Origin: Bacillus sp. FJAT-25509
GTDB lineage: Bacteria > Bacillota > Bacilli > Bacillales > Bacillaceae_G
NCBI RefSeq assembly: GCF_001420605.1
Contig: NZ_LJIZ01000011.1
Span: 1 to 64,000 of the forward strand
Length of the DNA: 64,000 nt
Reading direction: 5' to 3'
Under the pieces are notes generated by a model. That model ran no database searches, was not told the DNA's origin, and was given only the letters and a program-made list of their open reading frames with translations. This document shows, in pieces, positions 26,962 to 37,240 of this stretch (position 1 is its first letter; every line of letters begins with the position of its first letter). Position numbers and translations under genes: made by a program.

Positions 26962-27897
26962 TTGCTACGTGTTTTAAAAGGGGTATCGTTAATAACCTCA
27001 TTCATTCTTTTAATTGTTTTATTAGGTGGTGCACTCGTAACAAAGACTAATTCTGGACTCGGTTGTGGAAGATCTTGGCCTCTTTGTAAAGGTCAAATCA
27101 TTCCTGATCATCTAACGATTCAAACTGTCATTGAATTATCTCATCGTGCAGCATCAGGCCTTGCCGGGATATTCGTTTTATTATTAGCAGTGCTTGCTTG
27201 GATTGTCATTCCTCATAAAAGAGAAACAAAGTTTTTAGCAATCATTTCTTGTATTTTTCTAATTGCTCAAGCATTAATCGGAGCAGCTGCAGTTGTTTGG
27301 GGTCAAATCCCAGCAGTAAAAGCAATTCATTTTGGTATTTCTCTAATTTGTTTTGCTGCAGTAGTCATGTTAACATTATTAATTTTTGAACGCGATCGCA
27401 ATTATCAAAAAAATTCTTTTTATGTCGGAAAAAGAATGAAATTTCATACTTACGGTTTATGGATTTATTCATACTTAGTAGTTTATACCGGCGCTCTTGT
27501 TCGTCACGAAAATGCTAGCTTAGCATGTCCTAGCTGGCCACTGTGCAGTAAAGCAAACAACGGTATTCCTACACAGCTTCATGAATGGATACAAATGGGA
27601 CATCGATTTGCCGCATTTATCTTATTCGTTTGGATCATTATTGCATTTGTACATGCTTATAAATACTATCGTAATGAACGTGGCATTTATTTTGGTTGGT
27701 TAGTCTCTTTAGTTCTTGTAACACTTCAAGTAATTTGTGGAGCTGTTATTGTTATTTCAAACCTAAATATTTATGTTGCATTAACACATGCGATTTTAAT
27801 TTCGTGCTTATTTGCAATATTTAGTTTCCAAAGTTTAGTTTGTGCAAGAAGTAAAAGCTCAAATTCTGAGTTACTTCAAAATAAAAATATCTCTTAA
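26962..27897 (+). CDS. ctaA: heme A synthase CtaA
   Basis: A 311-aa membrane protein with eight TM segments that oxidises the C8 methyl of heme O to give heme A. Two pseudo-symmetric halves carry the heme-ligating His pairs ([32 protein letters not shown]). The conserved cysteines are in [15 protein letters not shown] and [14 protein letters not shown] 26956 lies directly on the GGTGG Shine-Dalgarno, so TTG 26962 is preferred. It is divergent from ctaB. Confidence 0.95.
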   Translation: MLRVLKGVSLITSFILLIVLLGGALVTKTNSGLGCGRSWPLCKGQIIPDHLTIQTVIELSHRAASGLAGIFVLLLAVLAWIVIPHKRETKFLAIISCIFLIAQALIGAAAVVWGQIPAVKAIHFGISLICFAAVVMLTLLIFERDRNYQKNSFYVGKRMKFHTYGLWIYSYLVVYTGALVRHENASLACPSWPLCSKANNGIPTQLHEWIQMGHRFAAFILFVWIIIAFVHAYKYYRNERGIYFGWLVSLVLVTLQVICGAVIVISNLNIYVALTHAILISCLFAIFSFQSLVCARSKSSNSELLQNKNIS

Positions 27898-27943
27898 AAA
27901 AGGTATTTCTTCCACTTAATTGTAGAAGAAATACCTTTTTTTT
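27896..27943. terminator. bidirectional terminator between ctaA and pycA
   Basis: A long stem, AAAGGTATTTCTTC...GAAGAAATACCTTT, with A/T runs on both sides between the converging genes. Confidence 0.9.
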
Positions 27944-28017
27944 ATATTTAAATTTAATGCGAAGAAGAGTTGCCCTTTTAATGCGGGCTTCTCTATCTTC
28001 GCTAAACATCGTATTTT

Positions 28018-31000
28018 TTATCTTTGTTCTAGTTCTATTAGTAGATCACCTGTAGAAATACTCTCTCCTGATGTAATCAGAATATCTCTTATAACACCAG
28101 TAAATGGAGATTGGACAGTTGTTTCCATTTTCATCGCTTCAGTGATTGCTAATGTTTGACCTTTTTCAACTACATCGCCCTTTTTAACAAGTACATTTAA
28201 AACAGTACCTGGCATTGTTGCGTTAATATGGTTTGGATTACTAGTGTCCCCTTTTCTTTTTTGAACGACAGTAGATTTGACAGAGTAATCTTTAACCACA
28301 ATTTCTCGTGGCTGACCATTTAATTCAAAGTATATAACTCTTGTTCCATCAGGCTGGGCTTGACCAATCGAAACAAGTTTAACAATCAGTGTTTTACCAC
28401 GTTCAATATCAACTTTGATCTCTTCATCTAATCTCATTCCATGGAAGAAAGAAGGTGTATCAAGTACAGATAAGTCTCCATAGCTTTCTACATTTTTTTG
28501 ATAGTCCATAAATACTTTAGGGTATAAGCAATAAGCTAGTATATCAAAATTAGTAACCTGGCGATTTAACGTCTTGAATAAATACTCCTCAACATCTTTA
28601 AAATCGATTGGCTTTAATGTTTCCCCAGCTCTTTCAGTTAATGGCTGTCTTCCTTTTAAGATGACCCGTTGTAAACTCTTTGGAAATCCTCCATGAGGTT
28701 GTCCTAATTTACCTTCAAAAAACTCTATTACTGAATCAGGAAAATCGATATTTTCTCCTTTTTCATATACAGAATCTTCGTCTAAATTATTTTGAACCAT
28801 AAACAATGCCATATCTCCAACTACTTTAGAAGATGGTGTTACTTTAACGACATCTCCAAATAGTTGATTTACCCTGCCATACATATCCTTAACTTCTTCA
28901 AAACGGTCTCCTAAACCAACACCTTTAGCTTGTTGTTTTAAGTTAGAATATTGACCACCTGGCATTTCATGCTGGTAAACCTCTGTATGTGGCGAAACCA
29001 TACCACTTTCAAAACTACTATAATACTTACGAACACCTTCCCAGTAGGTTGATAACTGTTCTAAACCGTTTATATTTAAGTTCGTCTCGTTATTTGAACC
29101 TTTTAGAGCATAATATAAGCTATTTGCACTTGGCTGCGAAGTTAATCCAGACATACTTCCAATTGCGATGTCTACAACATCTACGCCCGCTTCTATTGCT
29201 TTTACATATGTGTATAAACCATTTCCACTCGTATCATGAGTATGTAAGTGGATTGGTAAATCAACAGTATCCTTCAATTCGCTAATTAACGTATAAGCAG
29301 CCTGAGGCTTTAATAAACCTGCCATATCTTTAATCGCTAAAATATGAGCACCAGCCGATTCTAAATCCTTTGCAAGCTCTTTATAATACGCCAGATTATA
29401 TTTTGTTCTAGTTGGGTCTAATATATCTCCTGTGTAACAAATCGATGCCTCAGCAAGCTTTCCACTCTCTCTTACAGCATCAATTGCAACTTCCATCCCT
29501 TTAATCCAATTTAGACTATCAAATATTCTAAATACATCGATTCCTGCCTGAGCCGATGCTTCAATAAACTTTTTAACAAGATTATCAGGATAATTTTTAT
29601 ATCCAACTGCATTTGATCCACGTAAAAGCATTTGGAATAATACATTTGGAACTTGTTCTCTTAAATTTAATAATCTTTCCCATGGATCTTCATTTAAGAA
29701 ACGGTACGCTACATCAAAAGTCGCTCCGCCCCACATTTCCATAGAGAATAAGTTAGGTAATAATTTTGACGTTTGTTCCGCAACAGTAATTAAGTCTTTT
29801 GAACGAATTCTCGTTGCAAGCAGTGATTGGTGAGCATCTCTAAATGTTGTGTCTGTAAATAAAACATTTGGTTGATTTTTTAACCACTTCGAAAATTCAT
29901 CCGCACCTAATTTATCTAATAATTGCTTAGTTCCACTTTCAGCACTTTTAATATGATTTACATTTGGAATGATAATATCATCATAAACTGGTTTTTCTTT
30001 AACCGAAATTCCTGGAAATCCATTCACTGTTACATTACCGATATAATTTAATAATTTTGTTCCACGGTCTCTTCTTTTTGCAAAAACAAATAATTCCGGA
30101 GATGAATCTACAAATGAAGTATTATACTCACCAGACAAGAAATCTGGGTGTGTCGTAACATTTTCTAAAAATGGAATATTTGTTTTTATACCACGGATAC
30201 GGAACTCTTTTAAATTTCGATTTAACTTCGCAATTGCGCCTTCGAATGTTAAGGCATGAGTCGTTACTTTTACTAATAATGAATCATAGTAAGGTGTAAT
30301 AACAGCACCTTGGAAGCTATTACCAGTGTCTAATCTTACACCAAAACCTCCACCAGAACGATAAGCCATAATTTTTCCAGTATCAGGCATAAAATTATTT
30401 AGTGGGTCCTCCGTTGTAACACGTGCTTGAACCGCAAAACCAATTCTTGGAATTTCATCTTGTAATGGAATCCCTACTTTATCACTATGTAAACTATTAC
30501 CTTGTGCAATTAAGATCTGCGTTTGAACAATATCAATTCCAGTAATCATTTCAGTAATCGTATGTTCAACTTGTACACGAGGGTTTACTTCAATAAAATA
30601 GAAGTCATTACCGGAAACTAAAAATTCAACTGTTCCAGCATTTACATATTCTACTTCTTTCATCAATTGAACAGCTGCGTCACAAATTCTATTTCTTAAA
30701 TCATCACTAATCGAAGTACATGGTGCAACTTCAACTAATTTTTGATGTCTTCTTTGAATTGAACAATCGCGTTCAAATAAATGAATGATATTCCCTTGGT
30801 GATCCCCTAATATTTGAACTTCAATATGCTTTGGATTTTCAATAAATTTCTCAACATAAACCTCATCATTACCAAAAGCAGCTTTTGCTTCAGACTTAGC
30901 ACGCTCGTATGCATCTTTTAATCCCGCATTCGTACGGACAATCCTCATTCCGCGACCGCCACCACCAAGAGCAGCTTTAATAATAATCGGGAATCCATAA

Positions 31001-31467
31001 GTTTCACCAAATTCCCTTACATCATCCAATGAGTTTACTGGACCATTGCTTCCTGGAATGATTGGCAAATTAGCTTGAAGAGCTTGTTGCTTTGCTTTAA
31101 TTTTATCTCCGAATATATCTAAGTGCCTTGAATATGGACCGATAAAAATAATGCCCTCTTCTTCACATCTCTGAGCAAATTTAATATTTTCTGATAAGAA
31201 TCCATATCCTGGATGTACTGCATCTACATCGTTTTTCTTTGCAATTTCAATAATACCTTCAATATCTAGATAAGCATCTATTGGCTTTTTACCTTTTCCA
31301 ACTATATATGCTTCGTCAGCTTTATAACGGTGATATGACCCTTCATCTTCTTTAGAATAAATACCAACTGTTCGAATTCCTAACTCAGTGCAAGCTCGAA
31401 ATACTCGAATTGCAATTTCACCTCGGTTAGCAACAAGAACTTTTTTAATCTGTTTCGTGTAAGTCAT
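28018..31467 (-). CDS. pycA: pyruvate carboxylase PycA
   Basis: A 1149-aa biotin enzyme that makes oxaloacetate from pyruvate and bicarbonate and so refills the TCA cycle. The biotin carboxylase domain (about 1-460) has the ATP loop KAALGGGGRGMRIV and the family EVNPRVQVEHT. The carboxyltransferase domain (about 530-850) has DTTFRDAHQSLLATR and metal-site HLHTHDTSGNG. A tetramerisation region follows, then the C-terminal BCCP with biotinyl Lys in ITEAMKMETTV. ATG follows AGGAGG. It is monocistronic and lies next to ctaA as in B. subtilis. Confidence 0.98.
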   Translation of the reverse strand: MTYTKQIKKVLVANRGEIAIRVFRACTELGIRTVGIYSKEDEGSYHRYKADEAYIVGKGKKPIDAYLDIEGIIEIAKKNDVDAVHPGYGFLSENIKFAQRCEEEGIIFIGPYSRHLDIFGDKIKAKQQALQANLPIIPGSNGPVNSLDDVREFGETYGFPIIIKAALGGGGRGMRIVRTNAGLKDAYERAKSEAKAAFGNDEVYVEKFIENPKHIEVQILGDHQGNIIHLFERDCSIQRRHQKLVEVAPCTSISDDLRNRICDAAVQLMKEVEYVNAGTVEFLVSGNDFYFIEVNPRVQVEHTITEMITGIDIVQTQILIAQGNSLHSDKVGIPLQDEIPRIGFAVQARVTTEDPLNNFMPDTGKIMAYRSGGGFGVRLDTGNSFQGAVITPYYDSLLVKVTTHALTFEGAIAKLNRNLKEFRIRGIKTNIPFLENVTTHPDFLSGEYNTSFVDSSPELFVFAKRRDRGTKLLNYIGNVTVNGFPGISVKEKPVYDDIIIPNVNHIKSAESGTKQLLDKLGADEFSKWLKNQPNVLFTDTTFRDAHQSLLATRIRSKDLITVAEQTSKLLPNLFSMEMWGGATFDVAYRFLNEDPWERLLNLREQVPNVLFQMLLRGSNAVGYKNYPDNLVKKFIEASAQAGIDVFRIFDSLNWIKGMEVAIDAVRESGKLAEASICYTGDILDPTRTKYNLAYYKELAKDLESAGAHILAIKDMAGLLKPQAAYTLISELKDTVDLPIHLHTHDTSGNGLYTYVKAIEAGVDVVDIAIGSMSGLTSQPSANSLYYALKGSNNETNLNINGLEQLSTYWEGVRKYYSSFESGMVSPHTEVYQHEMPGGQYSNLKQQAKGVGLGDRFEEVKDMYGRVNQLFGDVVKVTPSSKVVGDMALFMVQNNLDEDSVYEKGENIDFPDSVIEFFEGKLGQPHGGFPKSLQRVILKGRQPLTERAGETLKPIDFKDVEEYLFKTLNRQVTNFDILAYCLYPKVFMDYQKNVESYGDLSVLDTPSFFHGMRLDEEIKVDIERGKTLIVKLVSIGQAQPDGTRVIYFELNGQPREIVVKDYSVKSTVVQKRKGDTSNPNHINATMPGTVLNVLVKKGDVVEKGQTLAITEAMKMETTVQSPFTGVIRDILITSGESISTGDLLIELEQR

Positions 31468-31546
31468 TTGTAAGCCTCCTGTATTTATGAAAGATAATTA
31501 TCAATAAATTAAGAATAAACTTTTTCAAAATGCATTTTTGAAGATT

Positions 31547-32689
31547 TTATAAAGTTTCTTTATTAATCTTATTTCGTATTGAAATATTCATTAAAATACC
31601 AACCATAGAAAGCATAACGATTAACGAAGTTCCTCCATAACTAACAAAAGGTAACGGAACACCCGTAAGTGGAATTAGTGAAGTAACTCCTCCAATATTT
31701 ACAAATGATTGAATGACGATGCTTGCACTAATACCTGTAGCTAATAATGAATCAAAAGAATCCTTTGATTGATGAGCTATTAACAAGCCTCGCCAAACAA
31801 TTATGAATATACATAAAATAACTACAATTACTCCTATTAAACCCGTTTCTTCACCGATTATTGCTAGAATAAAATCAGTATGAGGCTCAGGTAAGTAACC
31901 TAGTTTTTGAATACTTTTTCCTAATCCAACTCCAGTAAAGCCACCATTTGCAAATGCGATTAGTGAATTTACGATTTGAAATCCTATTCCTTGTGCATAA
32001 TCAAAAGGATTTCGGAATGCTAAAAATCGATTAACTTGTACATCTGTTAACCCGATCCCTAAACTGATACAAATACTAATTAATGGATATAGTAATACAA
32101 TTCCTCCAACGAATAGGAGAATTAATCTCTTAACTATAAAACCACTACAAAACGAAACTACAGCACAAGTACCAATTATTAATAACGCCGTACCTGTATC
32201 CGGTTGTAATCTCAATAGGATGATATAAATAGCTACTATGCTCCATGGAGCAAATAGCATTTTCCAGTTCTTTGTAATTCGCTTTTGTCTCTTGGAGTAC
32301 CATCCTGCTAAAAGAACGATTGATCCTAATTTGATTAACTCGGCTGGTTGAATTCCAAATACCCAGCTTTTTGCATTATTTCTTACTTCACCAAAGAGTA
32401 AAACTGCAATAAGTAATCCAATACTTACAACTACATTTAATAACATGGCAATTCTTTTTCTAAAGAAAGTTGCAGGTAAAAACATTAAAAAAACAAATAC
32501 AAACATCCCTACTTCAAAAGCAATTAATTGCTTATGAAAGAAATAATCGCTTGGCCAATGTTCACTCTGATATTTAATGGATGGTAATGGCGAGCTTGCG
32601 CTATACACCATAATTAATCCAAATAAACACAACACTAATAATGGAACAAAAATCATATAATCAATATTTTTCAAATATTTTTTTAACAT
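31547..32689 (-). CDS. ftsW: peptidoglycan polymerase FtsW (SEDS family)
   Basis: A 380-aa membrane protein with ten TM segments of the FtsW/RodA/SpoVE family, the septal glycosyltransferase. Visible signatures are VYSASSP early, LQPDTGTALLI, NPFDYAQGIGFQIVNSLIA and the C-terminal GVTSLIPLTGVPLPFVSYGGTS (given in parts here). The position next to pycA and ylaN identifies it as FtsW rather than RodA or SpoVE. Confidence 0.93.
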   Translation of the reverse strand: MLKKYLKNIDYMIFVPLLVLCLFGLIMVYSASSPLPSIKYQSEHWPSDYFFHKQLIAFEVGMFVFVFLMFLPATFFRKRIAMLLNVVVSIGLLIAVLLFGEVRNNAKSWVFGIQPAELIKLGSIVLLAGWYSKRQKRITKNWKMLFAPWSIVAIYIILLRLQPDTGTALLIIGTCAVVSFCSGFIVKRLILLFVGGIVLLYPLISICISLGIGLTDVQVNRFLAFRNPFDYAQGIGFQIVNSLIAFANGGFTGVGLGKSIQKLGYLPEPHTDFILAIIGEETGLIGVIVVILCIFIIVWRGLLIAHQSKDSFDSLLATGISASIVIQSFVNIGGVTSLIPLTGVPLPFVSYGGTSLIVMLSMVGILMNISIRNKINKETL

Positions 32690-32820
32690 TATTTAATCAT
32701 CCCTGCTTTGATTAATTATACTTTATGTATTCAACTATTTTGCTAAATTCCCTTTTTAAATAAAAATATTGTAACATAGATTAATAGATTTATTACTCAT
32801 AACAATTAAAAAAATTCACA

Positions 32821-32853
32821 AAAAAAAGCTCAAACATTTATTGTTTGAACTTT
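32821..32853 (-). terminator. ylaN terminator
   Basis: Stem TCAAACA/TGTTTGA, with a run of T on the minus strand (32821-32827). Confidence 0.8.
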
Positions 32854-32865
32854 TATTGCTAATAA

Positions 32866-33156
32866 TTATTTATTCTTTTGATCTGTAAACGCTTCATGTA
32901 GAGCAGATAGTTGACGCTCAAGTTCAGAAAGAAGTTCTTTACCTTGTTCTGCTTCAATTAAACCTAAACGAGAAGCAAAATCAATCTCCCTTGATAATCC
33001 AAACATTTGAGTATCTAAAACCTCTTCATATAGAGGGCATTGTGGCATCGTTAAATGATCTAGTTGCACATTTATTAATTTTAATATTTTTTCAGCATCT
33101 TTTTTTAATAATTCAAATGCTTTATCTTTGTAATCTGTTACAGCATCAGACCTCAA
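32866..33156 (-). CDS. ylaN: YlaN family protein
   Basis: A 96-aa helical cytosolic protein with the highly conserved core [19 protein letters not shown] and [16 protein letters not shown]. subtilis YlaN is important for growth under iron limitation and has been linked to Fur. The frame extends to 33180, but TTG 33156 preceded by GGAGGGAG gives the family length. Confidence 0.93.
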   Translation of the reverse strand: MRSDAVTDYKDKAFELLKKDAEKILKLINVQLDHLTMPQCPLYEEVLDTQMFGLSREIDFASRLGLIEAEQGKELLSELERQLSALHEAFTDQKNK

Positions 33157-33488
33157 TTTTCTCCCTCCGCTTCCGTACAAGCTATCTATTTAATATTATA
33201 GTTCTTTTTATGAAAAATCAACTTAAATCATAAGTTTTGCAAATATGTATTTTAGAAAATTAGATTTTTGCAACAGTTTATTTATTAGAGTTTTCTTATG
33301 TTTGGATATAGATTTAATTAAAAATCTAATTTCTATAAAAAAAGAACGCTGATGTAATCGCTATAAAAAAGGTGAAAACATGAAAAAACTTAATTAAAGA
33401 GAAGCGCTTATTTTGTTCAATTGTTTGTCTTTTTACTTAAAATAGTCGTACACTATAAATAGAATTTGTACATAGAAGGAGTTTTAGT
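33157..33488. other. intergenic gap between ylaN and ylaL
   Basis: About 330 bp of AT-rich DNA between divergent genes. It holds both ribosome-binding sites (GGAGGGAG for ylaN, GAAGGAG for ylaL) and presumably both promoters. I see no RNA gene, repeat or small protein that I can support. Confidence 0.5.
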
Positions 33489-33977
33489 ATGAGTGATGTT
33501 TTTCAATTAACAGGTAACGTTGAGTTTCCGTTAACGATTGATCCAAGTGTTTGGATTTTTGATGAAAGAAAGGTTAAGTTAGAGAGTTTGTTAGCTGGTG
33601 AGTTGAAAAAGGTTGACGAGCTTGAGCAATATACTAAAAGTGTTTCAAAGCATTGGGATCGTGAAATTGTTGAAGGTGCTAAGGTTGATAATAGTCCTTT
33701 ATTCGCTACTCAAAAAAAAGAATGGCTTAAAGAATCCTATGCAATGCCATTTTCTTATTTTATAGACAATAGTAAACCCAAAAATCGCGATTCAGAAGTT
33801 ACGATTGAAACTGAAGGTGAATTAATTAAATTGCCTTTTGACACTGTATATGAAAGTTATTTAGCATTTTCGTACAATGGCAAGAGAATCCTTGAAGATG
33901 GGCCAGTTCATTTATATTTTGTTGATGGTACAAATAAAGAAACACCAATTACTTCAATCAAGAAAATTATTTTATAG
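33489..33977 (+). CDS. ylaL: YlaL-like conserved protein
   Basis: A 162-aa cytosolic protein. Characteristic stretches are FPLTIDPSVWIFDERKV near the N-terminus and FDTVYESYLAFSYNGKRIL near the C-terminus. It occupies the ylaL position between ylaN and the PhoH-like gene. Some databases label such proteins peptidyl-prolyl isomerase, but I see no PPIase signature. Function unknown. ATG follows GAAGGAG. Confidence 0.75.
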   Translation: MSDVFQLTGNVEFPLTIDPSVWIFDERKVKLESLLAGELKKVDELEQYTKSVSKHWDREIVEGAKVDNSPLFATQKKEWLKESYAMPFSYFIDNSKPKNRDSEVTIETEGELIKLPFDTVYESYLAFSYNGKRILEDGPVHLYFVDGTNKETPITSIKKIIL

Positions 33978-33984
33978 TTTAAAA

Positions 33985-34035
33985 CAAAAGCAACATCTTA
34001 CCGCTTGATTATAGTAGTAAGATGTTGCTTTTGTA
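33985..34035. terminator. bidirectional terminator between ylaL and the phoH-like gene
   Basis: A perfect 18-bp stem, ACAAAAGCAACATCTTAC (33985-34002) against its complement (34018-34035), between two converging genes. Confidence 0.9.
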
Positions 34036-34047
34036 AGCATTTAATTA

Positions 34048-35376
34048 TTACAATATATCCGCTGCAAGTTGGGCAATTGATGAACGTTCACCTTTTATTA
34101 ATTTTACATGTCCACTTATTTTTTGATCTTTAAATTTTTCAACTACATAAGTTAATCCATTGTTGTATTCATCTAAATATGGATGATCAATTTGCTCTGG
34201 ATCCCCCATTAATACAATTTTACTCTTATCGCCAACGCGAGTTAAAATTGTTTTTACTTCATGCCTAGTCAGATTTTGTGCTTCATCAATAATAATAAAT
34301 TGCTCTGGGATACTTCTACCTCTTATATAAGTTAAAGCTTCTACTTCAATTGAGCCCATTCCAGCTAAGATAGCATCAAGTTCACCCGGTTTTTTCGTAT
34401 TAAATAAGTATTCTAGATTATCATAAATCGGTTGCATCCAAGGTCGAAGTTTTTCATCCTTTTCACCAGGTAAATAACCAAGATCCTTTCCAACTGGTAC
34501 AATTGGTCTAGCAACTAATAACTTTTTATAGCTTTGCAGGTCTTCACTTTGCATTAAACCTGCAGCTAAAGCTAATAAAGTTTTTCCGGTACCTGCTTTA
34601 CCAATCAATGTGACTAATGGTATATCGTCTCGAAGTAGTAATTCTAAAGCCATGGACTGTTGAGCATTTCTTGGTCTTATGCCCCAAATATGTTCATTTG
34701 AGAAAACAAATTTCTTAATTTTTGTACCCGTTTTATCAACAACACCAAGAGCTGAGCTCTTACCACCTAGAGCATCCTTTAAAACGATAAATTGATTAGG
34801 ATAAAATGGATGGTTTGCTATATCTGAAACAGGAAGTTCAGTTTTCTCGTAAAACTTGTTTAATAAATCTGTATTTATGTAATACTCTAGATAACCGGTA
34901 TAAATATGATCGACTTCCACTACACGATCACTTAAATAATCTTCAGCTAATAAATTTAATGCATCCGCTTTTACACGAACTAATGTATCTTTACTAACTA
35001 ATATCACTGTTTTGCCGCTTTCTTTTGCTTCTTCTTCAAGTGATAAGTTTTTTGCAACAGCTAAAATGCGATTATCGTTCGTTTTTTCAACAAAGATTTC
35101 TTGCAATTGTTGAAATGAGCGATGATTTAATTCAATTCTAAACGAACCACCATTTTCAAGTGGAATACTTTCATGTAATTTCCCTAGTTCTCGAAAGCTA
35201 TCAATTAGTTTGGATACATACCTAGCATTACGACCAACTTCATCCATATATCTCTTCTTTGAGTCTACTTCCTCTAATACAACAGCTGGTACAACTACTT
35301 CATTATCTTCAAATGAAAAGATTGCTAGTGGGTCTTGCAGTAGTACATTGGTGTCGAGAACATATATTTTACTCAA
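34048..35376 (-). CDS. ylaK: PIN-PhoH2-type ribonuclease/ATPase YlaK
   Basis: A 442-aa two-domain protein. An N-terminal PIN nuclease domain (about 1-150) has the acidic motif YVLDTNVLLQDP and later NDNRILAVA and VSKDTLVRVKAD. A C-terminal PhoH ATPase domain (about 225-440) has Walker A LIGKAGTGKTLLA and Walker B FIIIDEAQNLT. PhoH2 proteins act as RNA helicase/RNase. TTG start after AGGAGGTTAAGGA. It is convergent with ylaL. Confidence 0.93.
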   Translation of the reverse strand: MSKIYVLDTNVLLQDPLAIFSFEDNEVVVPAVVLEEVDSKKRYMDEVGRNARYVSKLIDSFRELGKLHESIPLENGGSFRIELNHRSFQQLQEIFVEKTNDNRILAVAKNLSLEEEAKESGKTVILVSKDTLVRVKADALNLLAEDYLSDRVVEVDHIYTGYLEYYINTDLLNKFYEKTELPVSDIANHPFYPNQFIVLKDALGGKSSALGVVDKTGTKIKKFVFSNEHIWGIRPRNAQQSMALELLLRDDIPLVTLIGKAGTGKTLLALAAGLMQSEDLQSYKKLLVARPIVPVGKDLGYLPGEKDEKLRPWMQPIYDNLEYLFNTKKPGELDAILAGMGSIEVEALTYIRGRSIPEQFIIIDEAQNLTRHEVKTILTRVGDKSKIVLMGDPEQIDHPYLDEYNNGLTYVVEKFKDQKISGHVKLIKGERSSIAQLAADIL

Positions 35377-35534
35377 TCCTTAACCTCCTGACTAAAAATA
35401 ACTCAGATTAGAATAATTAGTTTTAATTCTAAATTGACTGGTCTTACATATGGTTACTAGTCAAAGAATGGACGAACCGTTAATATATTATATGAAATTC
35501 TCTCTAGTTTAGAATATTTTTTACTGTTTAAAGC

Positions 35535-35993
35535 TCAGGAAGATCTAAGCCCATTTAAAACTGCTACATCTAATTTTTTTGCAGCCCTCTCATCATAAGT
35601 CTTTGCGTACTCAGGTTCGACTGTTATTTTAGACCCATAAAACAATATATTTTTCACTTCATTAACTTCTACTTCGATACACGCTAATTTTAATGGAATC
35701 CCAGGCATTTGCTTCGATAAAATTTTTCCATTTCCTGAAATACTATAAACTGTTTCATTTGAAAATAAGCTTAGTGATACTCCTTCAACCTCTTCAATAT
35801 TAGATATAATTGCTGATCTTTGATCTACTGCAAAACGAATTGTCTTATCATCTAAAGCAACAAGCCAAGAAATTGCATTCGTAACTGGTGCATTCTTTTC
35901 GGAGTTAAAAGTACTTAAAAAAACAATCTTTTCTTTATTACAATCTTCAAATAAGCTTGGTGATAATGTTTTCTCAATACTGTTTGCCATCAC
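35535..35993 (-). CDS. pyridoxamine 5'-phosphate oxidase family (FMN split-barrel) protein
   Basis: A 152-aa protein with the split-barrel pattern KIVFLSTFNSEKNAPVTNAISW and KTIRFAVDQRSAIISNIEE, then a second strand set (CIEVEVNEVKNILFYGSKI). Such proteins bind FMN or F420-like cofactors, but the partner and substrate here are unknown. The start is GTG or the next ATG after AAGGAG. It is not a fixed member of the B. subtilis yla cluster. Confidence 0.75.
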   Translation of the reverse strand: MMANSIEKTLSPSLFEDCNKEKIVFLSTFNSEKNAPVTNAISWLVALDDKTIRFAVDQRSAIISNIEEVEGVSLSLFSNETVYSISGNGKILSKQMPGIPLKLACIEVEVNEVKNILFYGSKITVEPEYAKTYDERAAKKLDVAVLNGLRSS

Positions 35994-36143
35994 TATTTCA
36001 TCTCCTTCAAATAAAGAGTATACTAATATAATTCAAAGTTTATTGAAAACTTCCTGCTAAAACCACTGTTTTCTAAAAATATATTCTAAAACCTGTTATA
36101 ATTATGTTAACTTAAGTTCCATATATAAGGAGAGAAATTTCAC

Positions 36144-36344
36144 ATGAGAGTTAAATGCATGATTTGTGATAAAAGCGAATCTATTAGCGATGAATCACCT
36201 ATTGCAAAAAAATTAAGAAATCGTCCTATCCATACATATACATGCTCTGAATGTTACGATCGAATTAAAATAAAAACAGAACAAAGAATCGCAACAGGAA
36301 ATTTCCGTTTCTTAAAACCTGTTAAGGACAATGACGAGTGGTAA
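36144..36344 (+). CDS. ylaI: YlaI family zinc-finger-like protein (DUF2197)
   Basis: A 66-aa protein with two CxxC pairs (CMIC at about 5-8, CSEC at about 34-37), a probable zinc ribbon. The remainder is basic and suggests RNA or protein binding. Function unknown. A strong AAGGAG precedes ATG, and it is monocistronic with its own terminator. Confidence 0.88.
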   Translation: MRVKCMICDKSESISDESPIAKKLRNRPIHTYTCSECYDRIKIKTEQRIATGNFRFLKPVKDNDEW

Positions 36345-36350
36345 ATTATG

Positions 36351-36380
36351 AAAAAAGAAGCCAATTGGGCTTCTTTTTTT
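36351..36380 (+). terminator. ylaI terminator
   Basis: Stem AAAAAGAAGCC/GGCTTCTTTTT with a T run. Confidence 0.88.
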
Positions 36381-36441
36381 GCGGAAATACGATCAAGTCT
36401 TAGATATAATTTGCATTTATAAATCCACCAATTGTTTAAAC

Positions 36442-36472
36442 AAAAAAACCTAGATTATTTTCTAGGTTTTTT
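36442..36472 (-). terminator. terminator of the 36471 gene
   Basis: Stem AAAACCTAGA/TCTAGGTTTT (36445-36454 and 36461-36470) begins at the stop codon of the minus-strand gene. Confidence 0.85.
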
Positions 36473-36743
36473 AATACTTCTCTGGATTTACTTTTACTTG
36501 ATCTAAAAAGCAATCAATCATTTCAATTGGAAAGCGCGTCGTACGCTCTTTTTCTGCTTGTGTAAATGTGATTAAATAAAAATCTTCCATTTTTTCTATT
36601 TTTACGTTAGATACTTCGTGATCCTCTTTTAAAATCGAATCAAACATCTCATACGTCTCTTTGGCAGCTTCATCCGAAGGTCTTGCTTCATATATCACTT
36701 TGATCGTTAACCAATTATATAATGCGTCCTGAACAGATTTCAT
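36471..36743 (-). CDS. hypothetical protein, 90 aa
   Basis: A cytosolic acidic protein with mixed helix/strand composition (LYNWLTIKVIYEARPSDEA, then MEDFYLITFTQAEKERTTRF). I do not recognise a family. It shares its position, between ylaI and ylaH, with the B. subtilis lipoprotein gene ylaJ, but it has no signal peptide or lipobox and is not YlaJ. It follows ylaH on the same strand and may be co-transcribed with it. Confidence 0.7.
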   Translation of the reverse strand: MKSVQDALYNWLTIKVIYEARPSDEAAKETYEMFDSILKEDHEVSNVKIEKMEDFYLITFTQAEKERTTRFPIEMIDCFLDQVKVNPEKY

Positions 36744-36773
36744 CTAAATACCAACTCTCTATAAAGTGTTACG

Positions 36774-37097
36774 TTATGTAGTAGCATTATTCTTTTTTGA
36801 TTGATGTAAACGAACCTTATATACACCTAACACGAAAACACTTGCAAGTAATGCTTCCACGATTGGTATCCTTAAAGCTAAGAAAGTAAGGAAACTACAT
36901 CCGATCATAAGTAAAACATAAATGATTAAACTTTTAAGGATGCTCAATTTTTTTGCGAAACCTAAATGATATACCACAATACATAATACAACAATTAAAC
37001 CATATAATATCCACATTGAAAGATGAATATCATGTGTTATATTTATTAACTGTGTTATGACAAATTCAAATCCCTTTGGAGCTTTTTCCAAATCCAT
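36774..37097 (-). CDS. ylaH: YlaH-like membrane protein
   Basis: A 107-aa protein with three TM segments (about 28-48, 54-72 and 75-95), of the YlaH-like family. It lies between typA and the 36471 gene, as in B. subtilis where ylaH follows typA. Function unknown. The short C-terminal tail is basic. Confidence 0.85.
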   Translation of the reverse strand: MDLEKAPKGFEFVITQLINITHDIHLSMWILYGLIVVLCIVVYHLGFAKKLSILKSLIIYVLLMIGCSFLTFLALRIPIVEALLASVFVLGVYKVRLHQSKKNNATT

Positions 37098-37182
37098 ATC
37101 CCCCTATTTAAGTAATAAAACTGAATACTTCTATTCTTTTTAGACCGTCTAAAAAATCATTTTTTTCTACTTTGTCTACAAA

Positions 37183-37216
37183 AATGAAACCGACTATTTT
37201 CTAGTCGGTTTCATTA
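37183..37216 (-). terminator. typA terminator
   Basis: A perfect 14-bp stem, AATGAAACCGACTA/TAGTCGGTTTCATT. Confidence 0.88.
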
Positions 37217-37240
37217 TATCATAATTATTTTAAAATTTAA